NCBI RefSeq assembly: GCF_016881005.1
Contig: NZ_JACOPV010000002.1
Location: 248,001-312,000 of the forward strand
DNA from: Pseudomonas arcuscaelestis
GTDB lineage: Bacteria; Pseudomonadota; Gammaproteobacteria; Pseudomonadales; Pseudomonadaceae
Reading direction: 5' to 3'
Length of the DNA: 64,000 bases
The position numbers were made by a program, and so were the translations under genes. Position 1 is the first letter of the stretch. Every line of letters starts with the position of its first letter. This document shows positions 52,886 through 60,950 of this stretch, piece by piece. The notes below the pieces were generated by a model. The model had not been told where the DNA came from, ran no database searches, and worked only from the letters and a program-made list of their open reading frames with translations.

Positions 52886-53692
52886 TCAGTAGTAGGAACG
52901 AACCTGGGTGTCAGCCTTGTTCAGGACCGCTCCGATCAGGTTGGCCGTCGCCAGATGGTACATACAGTCCTCGATCTCTTTCTTGCTGTTGTCACCGTTG
53001 GCAACCACCAGCAACACACAGTCGAACTTGGGCAAAATGGTGATCGCGTCATCGGAGCTCAACAGCGGTGGCAGATCGAAAATGCAAATACGCGACTCGT
53101 ACCGGTCGCGCAGTTCGCTGATCAGATTGCTCACCTTGGGCGATGACAGCATCTCGGTGGAATGCGCAATGGGCTCACGCGTTGGCAGCACCACAAAGCG
53201 TGGCAATGTCGGGTTGACCATCACCTCTTCCAACCACGCTTCATGAGCAAGCAGCTCATTGAGCGACTTCTCCATCGGCAGTCCCAGGCTCGCCCCCACT
53301 CGGGGACGGCGCAGGTCGAAGTCCACCAGTAAGGCAGTCTTGGTGGTGTGGTGGGCGATGCTCATCGCCAGGTTGATTGCCAGTACCGTCTTGCCCGCCT
53401 CCGGCGTTGGCGAGGTAATGGCAAGGGTGCGCCAGCCATTCTCTTCCATGGCCTGCAGTACTTGCGTTCGCAGCAGGTCAAACGATGAACTCATGTTCGA
53501 GTTCTTGTTGAACGCCACAATACGATTGCGCTCAAGGTGATCTGCGCGCAACGGCACCACCTTGGTTTGGACATAATCGAACTGACCGAGGGCTTCAGGC
53601 TGTTCAGCCGCTGGCGCTGCCTGCGGCGCCTCGCCAGAGGCGGGAGCGACCTGAAGAATGTTTTTTCCAAAAGCCGGCGTAATCCTATCCAT
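52886..53692 (-). CDS. Tyrosine-kinase-like ATPase of polysaccharide synthesis (CpsD/CapB type)
   Basis: A 268-residue MinD-like P-loop protein of the BY-kinase group. Walker A is SPTPEAGKTVLAIN (93-106), Walker A' is LLVDFDLRRPRVGASLGLP, and Walker B lies in CIFDLPPLLSSDDAI. The C terminus ends in RSYY, so only two tyrosines are available for autophosphorylation, fewer than in most BY-kinases. It is separate from, and 12 bp downstream of, the Wzz-type gene, as in Gram-positive and exosortase-type loci rather than the fused Wzc of enterics. Residues 1-50 are proline/alanine rich and likely disordered. Confidence 0.85.
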   Translation of the reverse strand: MDRITPAFGKNILQVAPASGEAPQAAPAAEQPEALGQFDYVQTKVVPLRADHLERNRIVAFNKNSNMSSSFDLLRTQVLQAMEENGWRTLAITSPTPEAGKTVLAINLAMSIAHHTTKTALLVDFDLRRPRVGASLGLPMEKSLNELLAHEAWLEEVMVNPTLPRFVVLPTREPIAHSTEMLSSPKVSNLISELRDRYESRICIFDLPPLLSSDDAITILPKFDCVLLVVANGDNSKKEIEDCMYHLATANLIGAVLNKADTQVRSYY

Positions 53693-53704
53693 CGCTGCTT
53701 TTCC

Positions 53705-55267
53705 CTATTCAAACCGAGCCATAGCTTTAAAGAGCAGTGCATCCAAAGGCATATAGAACACATGCACGATCAATAACATGATAGCCATCAACGCAGCTGC
53801 GGCGATGACCAACCACTTCAGCAACTGTTTGCGCCGCGCCGTGTCCGCTTGAGTCGGAATGTAGGGAATGGCCACCAGCACGCGTCTGCCCACTACACTC
53901 TCCAACGCCCCCATCCCGCGAACACGCTGGTTCAACAACTCCAGGAGCATGACCAGTGCCGCACCACCGGCCGGTGCCAACACCAGGCCCAAGGCGGCAA
54001 TTTTTTTACGGTTCGGCTTGATGGGTTTCTCTGGCATCAGCGGAGGTTCAAGAAGCACGAAGCGTTCGGCCTTGTTCTCCTGCTCGAGGCTTTCAGTAAT
54101 TTTCGCACCCATTTCCTTGGCACGGATTTCTTCGTACTTCTTGCGCGCGTTGTCATGGTCGCGCATGAGGGTGACCAGGCCGCGCTCAACTTGCGGCGTC
54201 TCAAGAATCTCCGCCTCGTAGCCTTCCATTTTTTTCACCAACTGGCGCTTTTGCTCGGCCAGTGAAGCGATACGCTCCTGGGCAGCACCGATGCGGGTAC
54301 GCACCCGGGCAACATCCAGGCTTACCGAAGCATTGGCGGCACCCCGGCCACCGGACGCCTGCAGCGCCTCGATCTTGCGTTTCACGGCGATCACATCTGG
54401 ATGCGCGTCCTTATATTTAGTCTGCAGCCTGGCGTACTCGGCCTTGAGGCTAGGCAGGTCCTGTGGCTGCTCCACTGCGCCTCGAGCGCTCTCTGCCTTG
54501 GTGGTCAACCCGGCGTTGGCAGCCGACAGCTCCAGCTCCAGATAACGCAATTCTTCCTGGGCCGTCTTGTAGTCGCGATCCACTTCCCTGAACTCCAGTT
54601 CGGCGCGCGACAACATGCTCATGCGCAATGCCTGATGCTCAGGCAAGGCATTGGCATGCGCCTGTTTGAAGTCGGCTAACTGGTTTTCCAGGCTGGCGAG
54701 CTCGGCACCGAGCTTGTTCGCTTCCTGCGTCAGGAACACGGTTGTTTCATTGGCACGTTCAGTACGCTGCTTCATGTTCTCGTCAAGAAACAGCGTGACC
54801 AATTCGCTGGCCACTTCCTTGGCAACTTCCGGGCGCTTGTGCTCGAACGAAACGTTGAAGGCGACAGTCGCCTCGCCCCGCCCTTTTATATAGGTACTTA
54901 AGCTTGCGACGACAATCGAATTGCGCATCAAGTCGATCTTGTCGATGTCGCTGAACTGGCGACCCTTGTCGGCATACAGATCGTACTTGTTGATGATCCG
55001 CAGGAGGTTTTCGCGGGTCATCACCCGTTGGCGAATGACCTCGATACGCTCGTCAGCAAAACTGTTGTTGTTCGCAGAAACCAGTTCCGGTGAAATCTGC
55101 TGCGATTCCACCAGGATGGTGCCTGTCGATTGATAGATGGGAGGGACCGTGAGGGCGACCGCCACCGTCACCGCCAGGATGACCACGATGCTCACCCCCA
55201 GCAGCAGCGCCCGGTCTTTGATAATGGCTATGTAATCGTTAAGAGACATCTCGTATTCAGATTTCAT
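53705..55267 (-). CDS. Wzz/GumC-type chain-length determinant protein
   Basis: A 520-residue polysaccharide co-polymerase. One membrane segment near the N terminus (about 20-42, GVSIVVILAVTVAVALTV) and one near the C terminus (about 478-500) enclose a long periplasmic coiled-coil region (about 160-400, rich in Ala, Glu, Leu and Arg). The GNVR-type conserved ends and PPLMPEKPIKPNRKKIAALGLVLAP before the second membrane segment are characteristic. Unlike Wzc it has no kinase domain, which is supplied by the next gene. I use the ATG at 55267 rather than a GTG three codons earlier. Confidence 0.88.
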   Translation of the reverse strand: MKSEYEMSLNDYIAIIKDRALLLGVSIVVILAVTVAVALTVPPIYQSTGTILVESQQISPELVSANNNSFADERIEVIRQRVMTRENLLRIINKYDLYADKGRQFSDIDKIDLMRNSIVVASLSTYIKGRGEATVAFNVSFEHKRPEVAKEVASELVTLFLDENMKQRTERANETTVFLTQEANKLGAELASLENQLADFKQAHANALPEHQALRMSMLSRAELEFREVDRDYKTAQEELRYLELELSAANAGLTTKAESARGAVEQPQDLPSLKAEYARLQTKYKDAHPDVIAVKRKIEALQASGGRGAANASVSLDVARVRTRIGAAQERIASLAEQKRQLVKKMEGYEAEILETPQVERGLVTLMRDHDNARKKYEEIRAKEMGAKITESLEQENKAERFVLLEPPLMPEKPIKPNRKKIAALGLVLAPAGGAALVMLLELLNQRVRGMGALESVVGRRVLVAIPYIPTQADTARRKQLLKWLVIAAAALMAIMLLIVHVFYMPLDALLFKAMARFE

Positions 55268-55287
55268 AGTGGCCACGCTGCCGAAGT

Positions 55288-56427
55288 TCAGAGGTCGGGA
55301 AATCTATAGGTCAGAGTCAATCCAATGATCGTACCTGTAGCATCTGGCAAGTCGTCTTGCTGGCGTTCCTTGTACATCAACGATAGGCGCAGATCGCAAA
55401 AAGGCGAAAGCTCGCGACTGGCCCAGGCCCCATAGGTCTGCAAGGTGTTCGGGGTCTGGCCCTTGCTGTCTTGCCAGGCAGCGTCGAGGCCCACGCGACT
55501 GAGATCGTCAACGGCGTAACTCCACACCCCGCGTACCGAATCCTGTTCGGTGAACCCCCCTTCTGCACTGGCGAACGTAGTCCGTTCGGCGTTAAGGCTC
55601 GCATCAGATCGCTCCCCCGTGTAGCGAAGTAAAAGCCCCCCTTCCCCGCGGCGACCGCCATCGGATCCAGAGACCTTGTTGACACCTACGTGCACCGTGC
55701 TTTCAAGGCGCTCGGTGAGCTGGTACTTCACCCCGACGCTTGGGGTATAGCTGTTCGAGGCCGCCGCACTGTTGTCGTCTTCAGGTTCATAGCGCCTTGC
55801 ACCGAAGTCAGTAAACAGTTGGGTACGTTCACTCCAGGCGTAAGTCCAGGTCACCACGTTGGCAATCTCGTCGTAACCGGTCAGCGAATTGATGTCGTAC
55901 CGCGCGTTGCTGTAGCGGGTTTCGTTGGACAGTGTGTTGCGCTCGGTAATAGCCCTGCTCCAATTCGCCGCCAGCGAATACAGCTTCTGCGTACCATCGG
56001 TGGTAACCACCCCCGTATCCTGAACGGCGCCCGACAACGTCGAGCTCTCGCTGTATTGCGCTACCAGACCATAACCACCACGTTCGGTTTCTCGCTGCCA
56101 GCCCAGGCTGACATTAGGGTCTTCACGGTTGTCGACTATCGAGGTGTCGGAGGAGCGCAAAACGTTCACGCCAAGATCCATGCGCAACTGATCCTGGTCG
56201 AACGTACCGACAAGACTGTAAGTGGGTGCAATGTAGGTACGCGTCACACCCTTCTCCTCAGACGTCAAGAGTAATGGGTTGCTGTCGTACTCGACAGTTG
56301 TCGGCAGTACTGCAGAGGACTGCCATATTGCGGCTTGGACCATGCCCGGAACCGGCAAGACAAGAATTGCTGTAGCAACGCCGGTTGTTCGCAGTAGAGG
56401 CACTAGAGGTCTTTTCAGGCCCGACAA
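55288..56427 (-). CDS. Outer membrane beta-barrel protein of polysaccharide export
   Basis: About 379 residues with a signal peptide (LSGLKRPLVPLLRTTGVATAILVLPVPGMVQA) and then alternating polar/hydrophobic strands rich in Tyr, Thr and Ser, ending in the aromatic-terminated strand TLTYRFPDL, all typical of an outer membrane barrel. NPLLLTSEEKGVTRTYIAPTYSLVGTFDQDQLRMDLGVN resembles the barrel proteins found in exosortase-type EPS loci. The start is unsure: a TTG at 56427 lies 2 nt after the Wza-type stop (favoured for translational coupling), while a GTG at 56484 inside that gene is the alternative. Confidence 0.75.
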   Translation of the reverse strand: MSGLKRPLVPLLRTTGVATAILVLPVPGMVQAAIWQSSAVLPTTVEYDSNPLLLTSEEKGVTRTYIAPTYSLVGTFDQDQLRMDLGVNVLRSSDTSIVDNREDPNVSLGWQRETERGGYGLVAQYSESSTLSGAVQDTGVVTTDGTQKLYSLAANWSRAITERNTLSNETRYSNARYDINSLTGYDEIANVVTWTYAWSERTQLFTDFGARRYEPEDDNSAAASNSYTPSVGVKYQLTERLESTVHVGVNKVSGSDGGRRGEGGLLLRYTGERSDASLNAERTTFASAEGGFTEQDSVRGVWSYAVDDLSRVGLDAAWQDSKGQTPNTLQTYGAWASRELSPFCDLRLSLMYKERQQDDLPDATGTIIGLTLTYRFPDL

Positions 56428-56428
56428 G

Positions 56429-56986
56429 TTAAGGCACGACCAGCGTATCGCCGGCCTGGAGTTGGATATTGGTAGACATGTCACGGCCGGAAATCAAATC
56501 CTTGTAGTGCACGGGCAATACCTGTTGCGAATTGCCCTTGAGACGGATCACCTTGATGGCGCTTTCATCCGCGAACTTGTCCAGGCCACCAGACATACTC
56601 AAGGCCTGTAGCACTGCAGTCGGGCCTGCCATCTGCACCGGGCCAGGTTTGATCACCTTGCCTTGGACATAAAGCAGGTTGCCGGTGGTGCTTTTGACAA
56701 CCACGCTGACATTCGGATCGGGGAGGAATTGTTCGAGCTTGGTCGCAACTTTTTTCTCGACTTCAGCCGTGTCCAATCCTGCGACCTGGATTTGACCGAC
56801 CAAGGGGAACGTAATACTGCCATCGGGTAGAACACTGACTTCCCGCCGCAGGTTATCTTCCTGCCAAACGGAAATCTCCACCACATCACCTGGGTTGAGC
56901 AAGTAAGCGGCGCTTCTTTCGACAGCCATGCCAGGGCCAGACCACACCACCAGCACGCAGAGTACGCAAGACATCAAACGCACCAT
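56429..56986 (-). CDS. Polysaccharide export protein (Wza-type)
   Basis: A 185-residue protein with a signal peptide (MVRLMSCVLCVLVVWSGPGMA) and a Poly_export domain (YLLNPGDVVEISVWQEDNLRREVSVLPDGSITFPLVGQIQVAGL, about 28-70) followed by an SLBB domain (VYVQGKVIKPGPVQMAGPTAVLQALSMSGGL). It is much shorter than E. coli Wza (about 360 residues), as usual for the GumB/EpsA subgroup. The signal peptide has no clear lipobox. GGAGGG lies 7 nt before the ATG at 56986. It heads the wza-barrel-wzz-kinase unit, or follows the small 58-residue gene in one transcript. Confidence 0.88.
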   Translation of the reverse strand: MVRLMSCVLCVLVVWSGPGMAVERSAAYLLNPGDVVEISVWQEDNLRREVSVLPDGSITFPLVGQIQVAGLDTAEVEKKVATKLEQFLPDPNVSVVVKSTTGNLLYVQGKVIKPGPVQMAGPTAVLQALSMSGGLDKFADESAIKVIRLKGNSQQVLPVHYKDLISGRDMSTNIQLQAGDTLVVP

Positions 56987-57291
56987 GAGGATCCCTCCGG
57001 CCGTATGGCCATGCAATGAGCACTGAATGAGAACAACATACAATCTCTCGCTCTGTTCGCAGCGATACACCTGCCGCGAAAGCGTCGACCTACTCCGAGG
57101 TCCGGTACTGCGACGCTGCACAACCGCGCTTCACAGGCTGCCCGAGGGCGGTTGACCAATGGAATATAGCAATGGTCCGGGAATACACAAGGTGCTATCC
57201 GAAGTCCCCGCTATATTGAATACCGCGTATCAGTTCCAGACGTTCGACTTGCTTTAAGGCAATAACTGCAGTAACTGCCGGCCACCGCGTT

Positions 57292-57468
57292 TTAAATTTT
57301 TTGTCGATTGGCGACGGCAATAAAACCAATCACCGCAAAACAAAAAATCCACCCCGCCGTTGCCACGGGCACCACACTTGTATCATTCATATAAGAATCT
57401 GCCGCCCCTGCCGCACCGCTCATGAGCACCAACAAAAAAATGGACTTTATCAACAATGTCGAACGCAT
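57292..57468 (-). CDS. 58-residue secreted, C-terminally anchored protein (VP-CTERM-like)
   Basis: An ATG at 57468 preceded by GGAGGGG encodes 58 residues: a signal peptide (about 1-23, core SIFLLVLMSGAAGAA), a short polar middle (DSYMNDTS), then VPVATAGW followed by a hydrophobic segment (IFCFAVIGFIAVA) and a basic tail (NRQKI). The motif, hydrophobic stretch and basic tail recall PEP-CTERM-type sorting tails, although Pro-Glu-Pro is replaced by Val-Pro. It lies 306 bp before the Wza-type start on the same strand, so it may be part of the EPS locus. Function is unknown. Confidence 0.65.
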   Translation of the reverse strand: MRSTLLIKSIFLLVLMSGAAGAADSYMNDTSVVPVATAGWIFCFAVIGFIAVANRQKI

Positions 57469-57887
57469 AACCCCTCCAGCAAAAAACCGGTAGAGAAAAA
57501 GATGTACAGCGTGCGGGCAGGAAGACTCTCTGTTTGTAAATTGAGCTTATGAGCACAATGACATCACGTCAACGATCCGACACCATAATAAATCTCAATG
57601 GGCGCCGGCCTCTTGCGTCAAATTGCCGTCAGCAAATTAAACTTCACCGCGCCAATTAAAGCCAAACGCTCAAACTCGCGGGTTTGCGAAAGGTAGCAAG
57701 TTGGATAACGGTATCTGCAAGCGGCGACGGCTAACCGTCGAAGCAAAATTTCGGCGTAAACCCCTTGGCTAATTCGCGCCTAGCGACGACGAACGGTCGC
57801 TTAACCGGGCATTCAACCGACTGCTGTGTTTCATCGGTGAGAAGTTAAATACGAATCTTTTAGCTTAAGAGTCGATTTATTGTGCTT
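57469..57887. other. Intergenic region with several inverted repeats
   Basis: No gene is supported in these 419 bp. There is CGACGG-CTAA-CCGTCG (57725-57740), AGCGAC and GTCGCT arms at 57782-57801, and a CAAACTCGCGGGTTTG stem near 57673-57688. They lie upstream of the 58-residue gene and downstream of the GT61 stop on the minus strand, and could form a leader RNA or terminator. Confidence 0.35.
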
Positions 57888-59003
57888 TTAGTCAGGAAAC
57901 AGATCCAGTGTTCGCTCCACTTCTTCCAGGCTGATCTTGAAGCCGTTGCCTTCGGGCGTTCCAACCACAAAGCCAAAGTGTTGATAATCGCGATCGGTGA
58001 GGAACTTGTAATAGCTGACAAAACGATTGGGTGGCTGCAGTGTCAGCAGCGATCCACCCGGTGGCAGCACATTCACCCCATGTACCAGTTGGCTGCCCTC
58101 GACACCGATTACTACCCTGGCCCCTGCACAGGTGGCCACTATCGTTGGGACATCTGTCTTCAAAGGATCCAGAACGCGAAAACCACGGGTCTTGCGTAAA
58201 TGCTCGGCGAGCTCAAGTTCGTTGCGCAACAAACGCAAGTCGCCGTCACCTCCGCGAAGAATGAACACACCAGGGTGGGAGGAGTAGCGAACATGCGACA
58301 GCAGTTTTTCCCCCATCGCCTGGTAGCGTAAGTGCCTGCTGCGGTTGTTGCTCAAATCATCAAACAGAACCAGCTCACGGAAAAACGCGCCCCGTAGTCG
58401 CAGTGGCTGCATGCCGAGCCAGTCTTCATACGCCGGGGCCTGGGTAAACAGCGGAAACTTGGCAGAGGGTGCGGTGGTTACCGGAATACCTTCATCGCAC
58501 GCCAGTGCATAGGTCACACAGTCTTCCATCAGCCAGGTGCCAAACCAGGTGTTGCCGTTTTGCGTGCAGTAGGCCGCGCCGCGGTCGATTTCATTCTCCA
58601 CGACAATACGCGGAAACTTGTTGGGCTTGAGCGATAGCCAGTGACTTGCGTTGTGCTTGTACAGCGCGCCGTCAATCAGCCAGACATCCTTGATCAAGTG
58701 GCCTCGGGTAGGGCCCTCCTCGACAGGCTGTCGCCCTTGCATGGTGCGAGCGGGGTGAACATAGGGAAAAAACCGCGCCTCCCACCCTGTTACTCGCTCC
58801 AGTTGGTTGGGAAGAAAATAGGCCGGGGGCGAGATCGACGTTTCACCGGGGGCAATATCCCAGCTTTTCGTCGCTATGTTTTTCAAGTCGATTTGAGTTT
58901 TTCGAGCCAACCGCTTTCTTGCCATGAACGTGTAGGCGGCAAGTGAAATTCTTTTGTGTTTCTCAGCAGCAGAAACACTGAAATTCGAGGCATCAGTTTC
59001 CAT
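57888..59003 (-). CDS. GT61-family glycosyltransferase
   Basis: A 371-residue protein of the DUF563/GT61 family. Characteristic parts are VWLIDGALYKHNASHWLSLK, FGTWLMEDCVTYALACDEGIPVTT, and in the C-terminal half VRYSSHPGVFILRGGDGDLRLLRNELELAEHL, VGVEGSQLVHGVNVLPPGGSLLTLQPPNRFVSYYKFL. The conserved gate ExSQLVH... GVxVLPPG is complete. It transfers a sugar (often xylose or a hexosamine) in EPS synthesis. The ATG at 59003 has AAGGGAG 9 nt before it. Confidence 0.83.
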   Translation of the reverse strand: METDASNFSVSAAEKHKRISLAAYTFMARKRLARKTQIDLKNIATKSWDIAPGETSISPPAYFLPNQLERVTGWEARFFPYVHPARTMQGRQPVEEGPTRGHLIKDVWLIDGALYKHNASHWLSLKPNKFPRIVVENEIDRGAAYCTQNGNTWFGTWLMEDCVTYALACDEGIPVTTAPSAKFPLFTQAPAYEDWLGMQPLRLRGAFFRELVLFDDLSNNRSRHLRYQAMGEKLLSHVRYSSHPGVFILRGGDGDLRLLRNELELAEHLRKTRGFRVLDPLKTDVPTIVATCAGARVVIGVEGSQLVHGVNVLPPGGSLLTLQPPNRFVSYYKFLTDRDYQHFGFVVGTPEGNGFKISLEEVERTLDLFPD

Positions 59004-59081
59004 GAAGTGCACTCCCTTCGGGGCACGATCAATTCCCAGACACAGGCGCTGGATTTGTTTTAGGCGGGATCAGCTATTGAA

Positions 59082-60236
59082 TTAGTTGGCCGGCACCGTT
59101 TCCATCAAGGGCGGCGCGTTCACAGTGGCGTAGCGACTTCGCAACGTCTCAAGGAACGCCTCGGCGGAACTCTTCGCGCCATAGAGATAAATCTTGTGCA
59201 GCCCGCCGAAGACCATTTCGTGATAACGACTGGCAACTTCATCAGCGCTTGGCCCCTCTGGCAGGCCAAGGTGGAGGGTCAACTTGTCTCCTTCGACAGC
59301 AAACAGCGGGGTGTCCCAAAGGAACTGCGCAGTTCCGGTTTTGGGCAAGCGAATAAACATATAGGCGTGGTTACCTAAAGAATCGATATCACCGCCACGT
59401 CTTCGCTTCCATTTCAACAGCCCATCATCGGGGCGGGCCAGACAAAGCCCGATGTCGTAAAAGTCAAACCCCTGTTCTATTGCCCACTCGAGCGCCATGT
59501 AAGTGGTAATCGAGTTAACGTCCCTGAGTTTTTTCGCATCGGAGAAAATCGCTTCGCGATAGCCGAATCGCAGTGTGCTCCAGTACCGCTTCGAATCGCG
59601 GGTAATCTCGCAGCCAAGATGACACGCCACCACCTCGTCGCCGAGCATGATCAGGTCCAGGCGGCCAACTGTCTTGGCAATGCGAAAGACTTCTTCAGTG
59701 GGAAACTGCGCGGCATGAATACCCTGCCTTGCCGTGGCGTATGGTCTGAGCATTTCTTTGTCAGCCATTGCAATCTCGGCATCCGTCACAGCCTGCTTGA
59801 TCCAGTACAAAGGGCGGTTCTTGCGGATGCTTCGGCGCAGCTCGCTGTCGTAGCGTGCGGTGATCTCTTCGAGCGAGCGCCCCAGCGGCACCACCGCGCT
59901 GAGGTAATGGGGAACATTGAGCGCCCCAGCTGTCGGCATCTCGCTGACCACGACCACATGGTTCGACTCGCCAGCCCCTGGGGCTGGGACCAGCGGCGCA
60001 GTAGCGTTGGGATTCTTGCCCCCGATCAATAGCTTGGCCATCTCCCGGCGCTGCTTTCTACCGATGTAGAGGATTTCGTATGGGCTTTGCTGCTGCAGTT
60101 TGAACCTGGCCACCTCCCAACGCCACAGACAGGCACACCCGAGGATGTCCTTGCACCGGCTCAACGACGAGCGCAACGCGTAGCGCATTGAAGGAGATAC
60201 GAATTTTCGAGCAACTGCCACCATTCTCTCTTTCAT
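59082..60236 (-). CDS. FemAB/GNAT-like acetyltransferase of EPS locus
   Basis: A 384-residue protein whose middle (about 130-310: VPLGRSLEEITARYDSELRRSIRKNRPLYWIKQAVTDAE, then RLDLIMLGDEVVACHLGCEIT, and ALEWAIEQGFDFYDIGLCLARPDDGLLKWKRRRGGD) matches the Acetyltransf_6/FemAB-type acyltransferases associated with polysaccharide biosynthesis. It probably transfers an acyl or aminoacyl group to the polymer or a protein partner. The frame is open 73 codons upstream, but AGGAAGGAT precedes the ATG at 60236. It is 78 bp upstream of the GT61 gene and likely shares its transcript. Confidence 0.75.
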   Translation of the reverse strand: MKERMVAVARKFVSPSMRYALRSSLSRCKDILGCACLWRWEVARFKLQQQSPYEILYIGRKQRREMAKLLIGGKNPNATAPLVPAPGAGESNHVVVVSEMPTAGALNVPHYLSAVVPLGRSLEEITARYDSELRRSIRKNRPLYWIKQAVTDAEIAMADKEMLRPYATARQGIHAAQFPTEEVFRIAKTVGRLDLIMLGDEVVACHLGCEITRDSKRYWSTLRFGYREAIFSDAKKLRDVNSITTYMALEWAIEQGFDFYDIGLCLARPDDGLLKWKRRRGGDIDSLGNHAYMFIRLPKTGTAQFLWDTPLFAVEGDKLTLHLGLPEGPSADEVASRYHEMVFGGLHKIYLYGAKSSAEAFLETLRSRYATVNAPPLMETVPAN

Positions 60237-60788
60237 ATCCTTCCTGACTTCCTGTGCGTTGTAGTTCAGTGGCAGATCGAAAAATCCAGCAGCAATCAAA
60301 TAACTATTCTTAAACGTAATTGAATCAATAACTAACGTAGCAGTGATTTCACATTCAGTAACAATTAAAGATCCAAGGCCAGAATTTCGCAAGGCCCACA
60401 TCGACGCCTTCCAGGGATATTTCGCAGCACAGGTTTTCTCGCCGCGCCCGCCCACCCTTGAGCGGCGGGAAATCTGTGCTGCTGACCCTGATTGCTGGCG
60501 TCGAGGTGGCTTTATAACCCATGCACTTTATCCGCGGTAACGCGTAGTTCTTTAGCTTCAAAAAAATATAACCCTGGGCTTTCTGCTGACATATTATCTG
60601 CAACGGCAAACATTCAGATTTATTCCAAGGAGACTATTAAGAAGCAGACTAACTCATCACGCCCCATCCTACTCCGCTTATGCGTGCGTGTCACAGACAG
60701 GCCGTTATGCCGCGCACTGATAAATACACTAACGAACGACTTATACAGCCGCTCACTCCGTTACTGCACGTTAAAGGAATCACTATCA
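60237..60788. other. Intergenic region between EPS and toxin-like cassettes
   Basis: These 552 bp contain no gene I can support. The stretch is A+T richer than its surroundings (60295-60370 and 60540-60640) and holds a large hairpin at 60424-60482. An AAGGAGAC at about 60625 has no ATG, GTG or TTG at useful spacing. Divergent promoters for the FemAB-like gene and the plus-strand cassette should lie here. Confidence 0.4.
60424..60482. repeat. 59-bp imperfect palindrome
   Basis: The left arm (60424-60445, starting GCAGCACAG and ending TCGCCGC) and right arm (60462-60482, starting GCGGCGG and ending CTGTGCTGC) pair over about 21 bp with one mismatch and a bulge, around a 16-nt loop. No T tract follows either side, so it is not a simple terminator. 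Confidence 0.6.
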
Positions 60789-60938
60789 ATGAATGATAAT
60801 GACAGCGCCTTCAACCCGGCGCACCCTCCTTTGATGACCGATCCTGATATTCTGCCGCCCGACAACTCCGGTGCTTTTGTTGTTGCCAGTTATTCGCTAT
60901 CCAAGGATCATTTCGACCTGGTTACAGACCCTCTCTAG
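60789..60938 (+). CDS. 49-residue ORF, first of unrecognised cassette
   Basis: An ATG with AAAGGAA 9 nt upstream encodes 49 residues (start MNDNDSAFNPAHPPLMTDPD, end DHFDLVTDPL). It is proline and aspartate rich with no signal peptide. It ends at a TAG that is in the same frame as the next gene, only 12 nt ahead of that gene's first ATG, which has no visible ribosome site. The two may thus be one interrupted or read-through protein of about 254 residues. I do not recognise the sequence. Confidence 0.5.
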   Translation: MNDNDSAFNPAHPPLMTDPDILPPDNSGAFVVASYSLSKDHFDLVTDPL

Positions 60939-60950
60939 CCTTGGCAAACG

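Noticed and set aside
60492..60788. Longer N terminus for the 49-residue frame
   Set aside because: The extension covers an A+T-rich promoter-like region and has no conserved character; AAAGGAA precedes the ATG at 60789.
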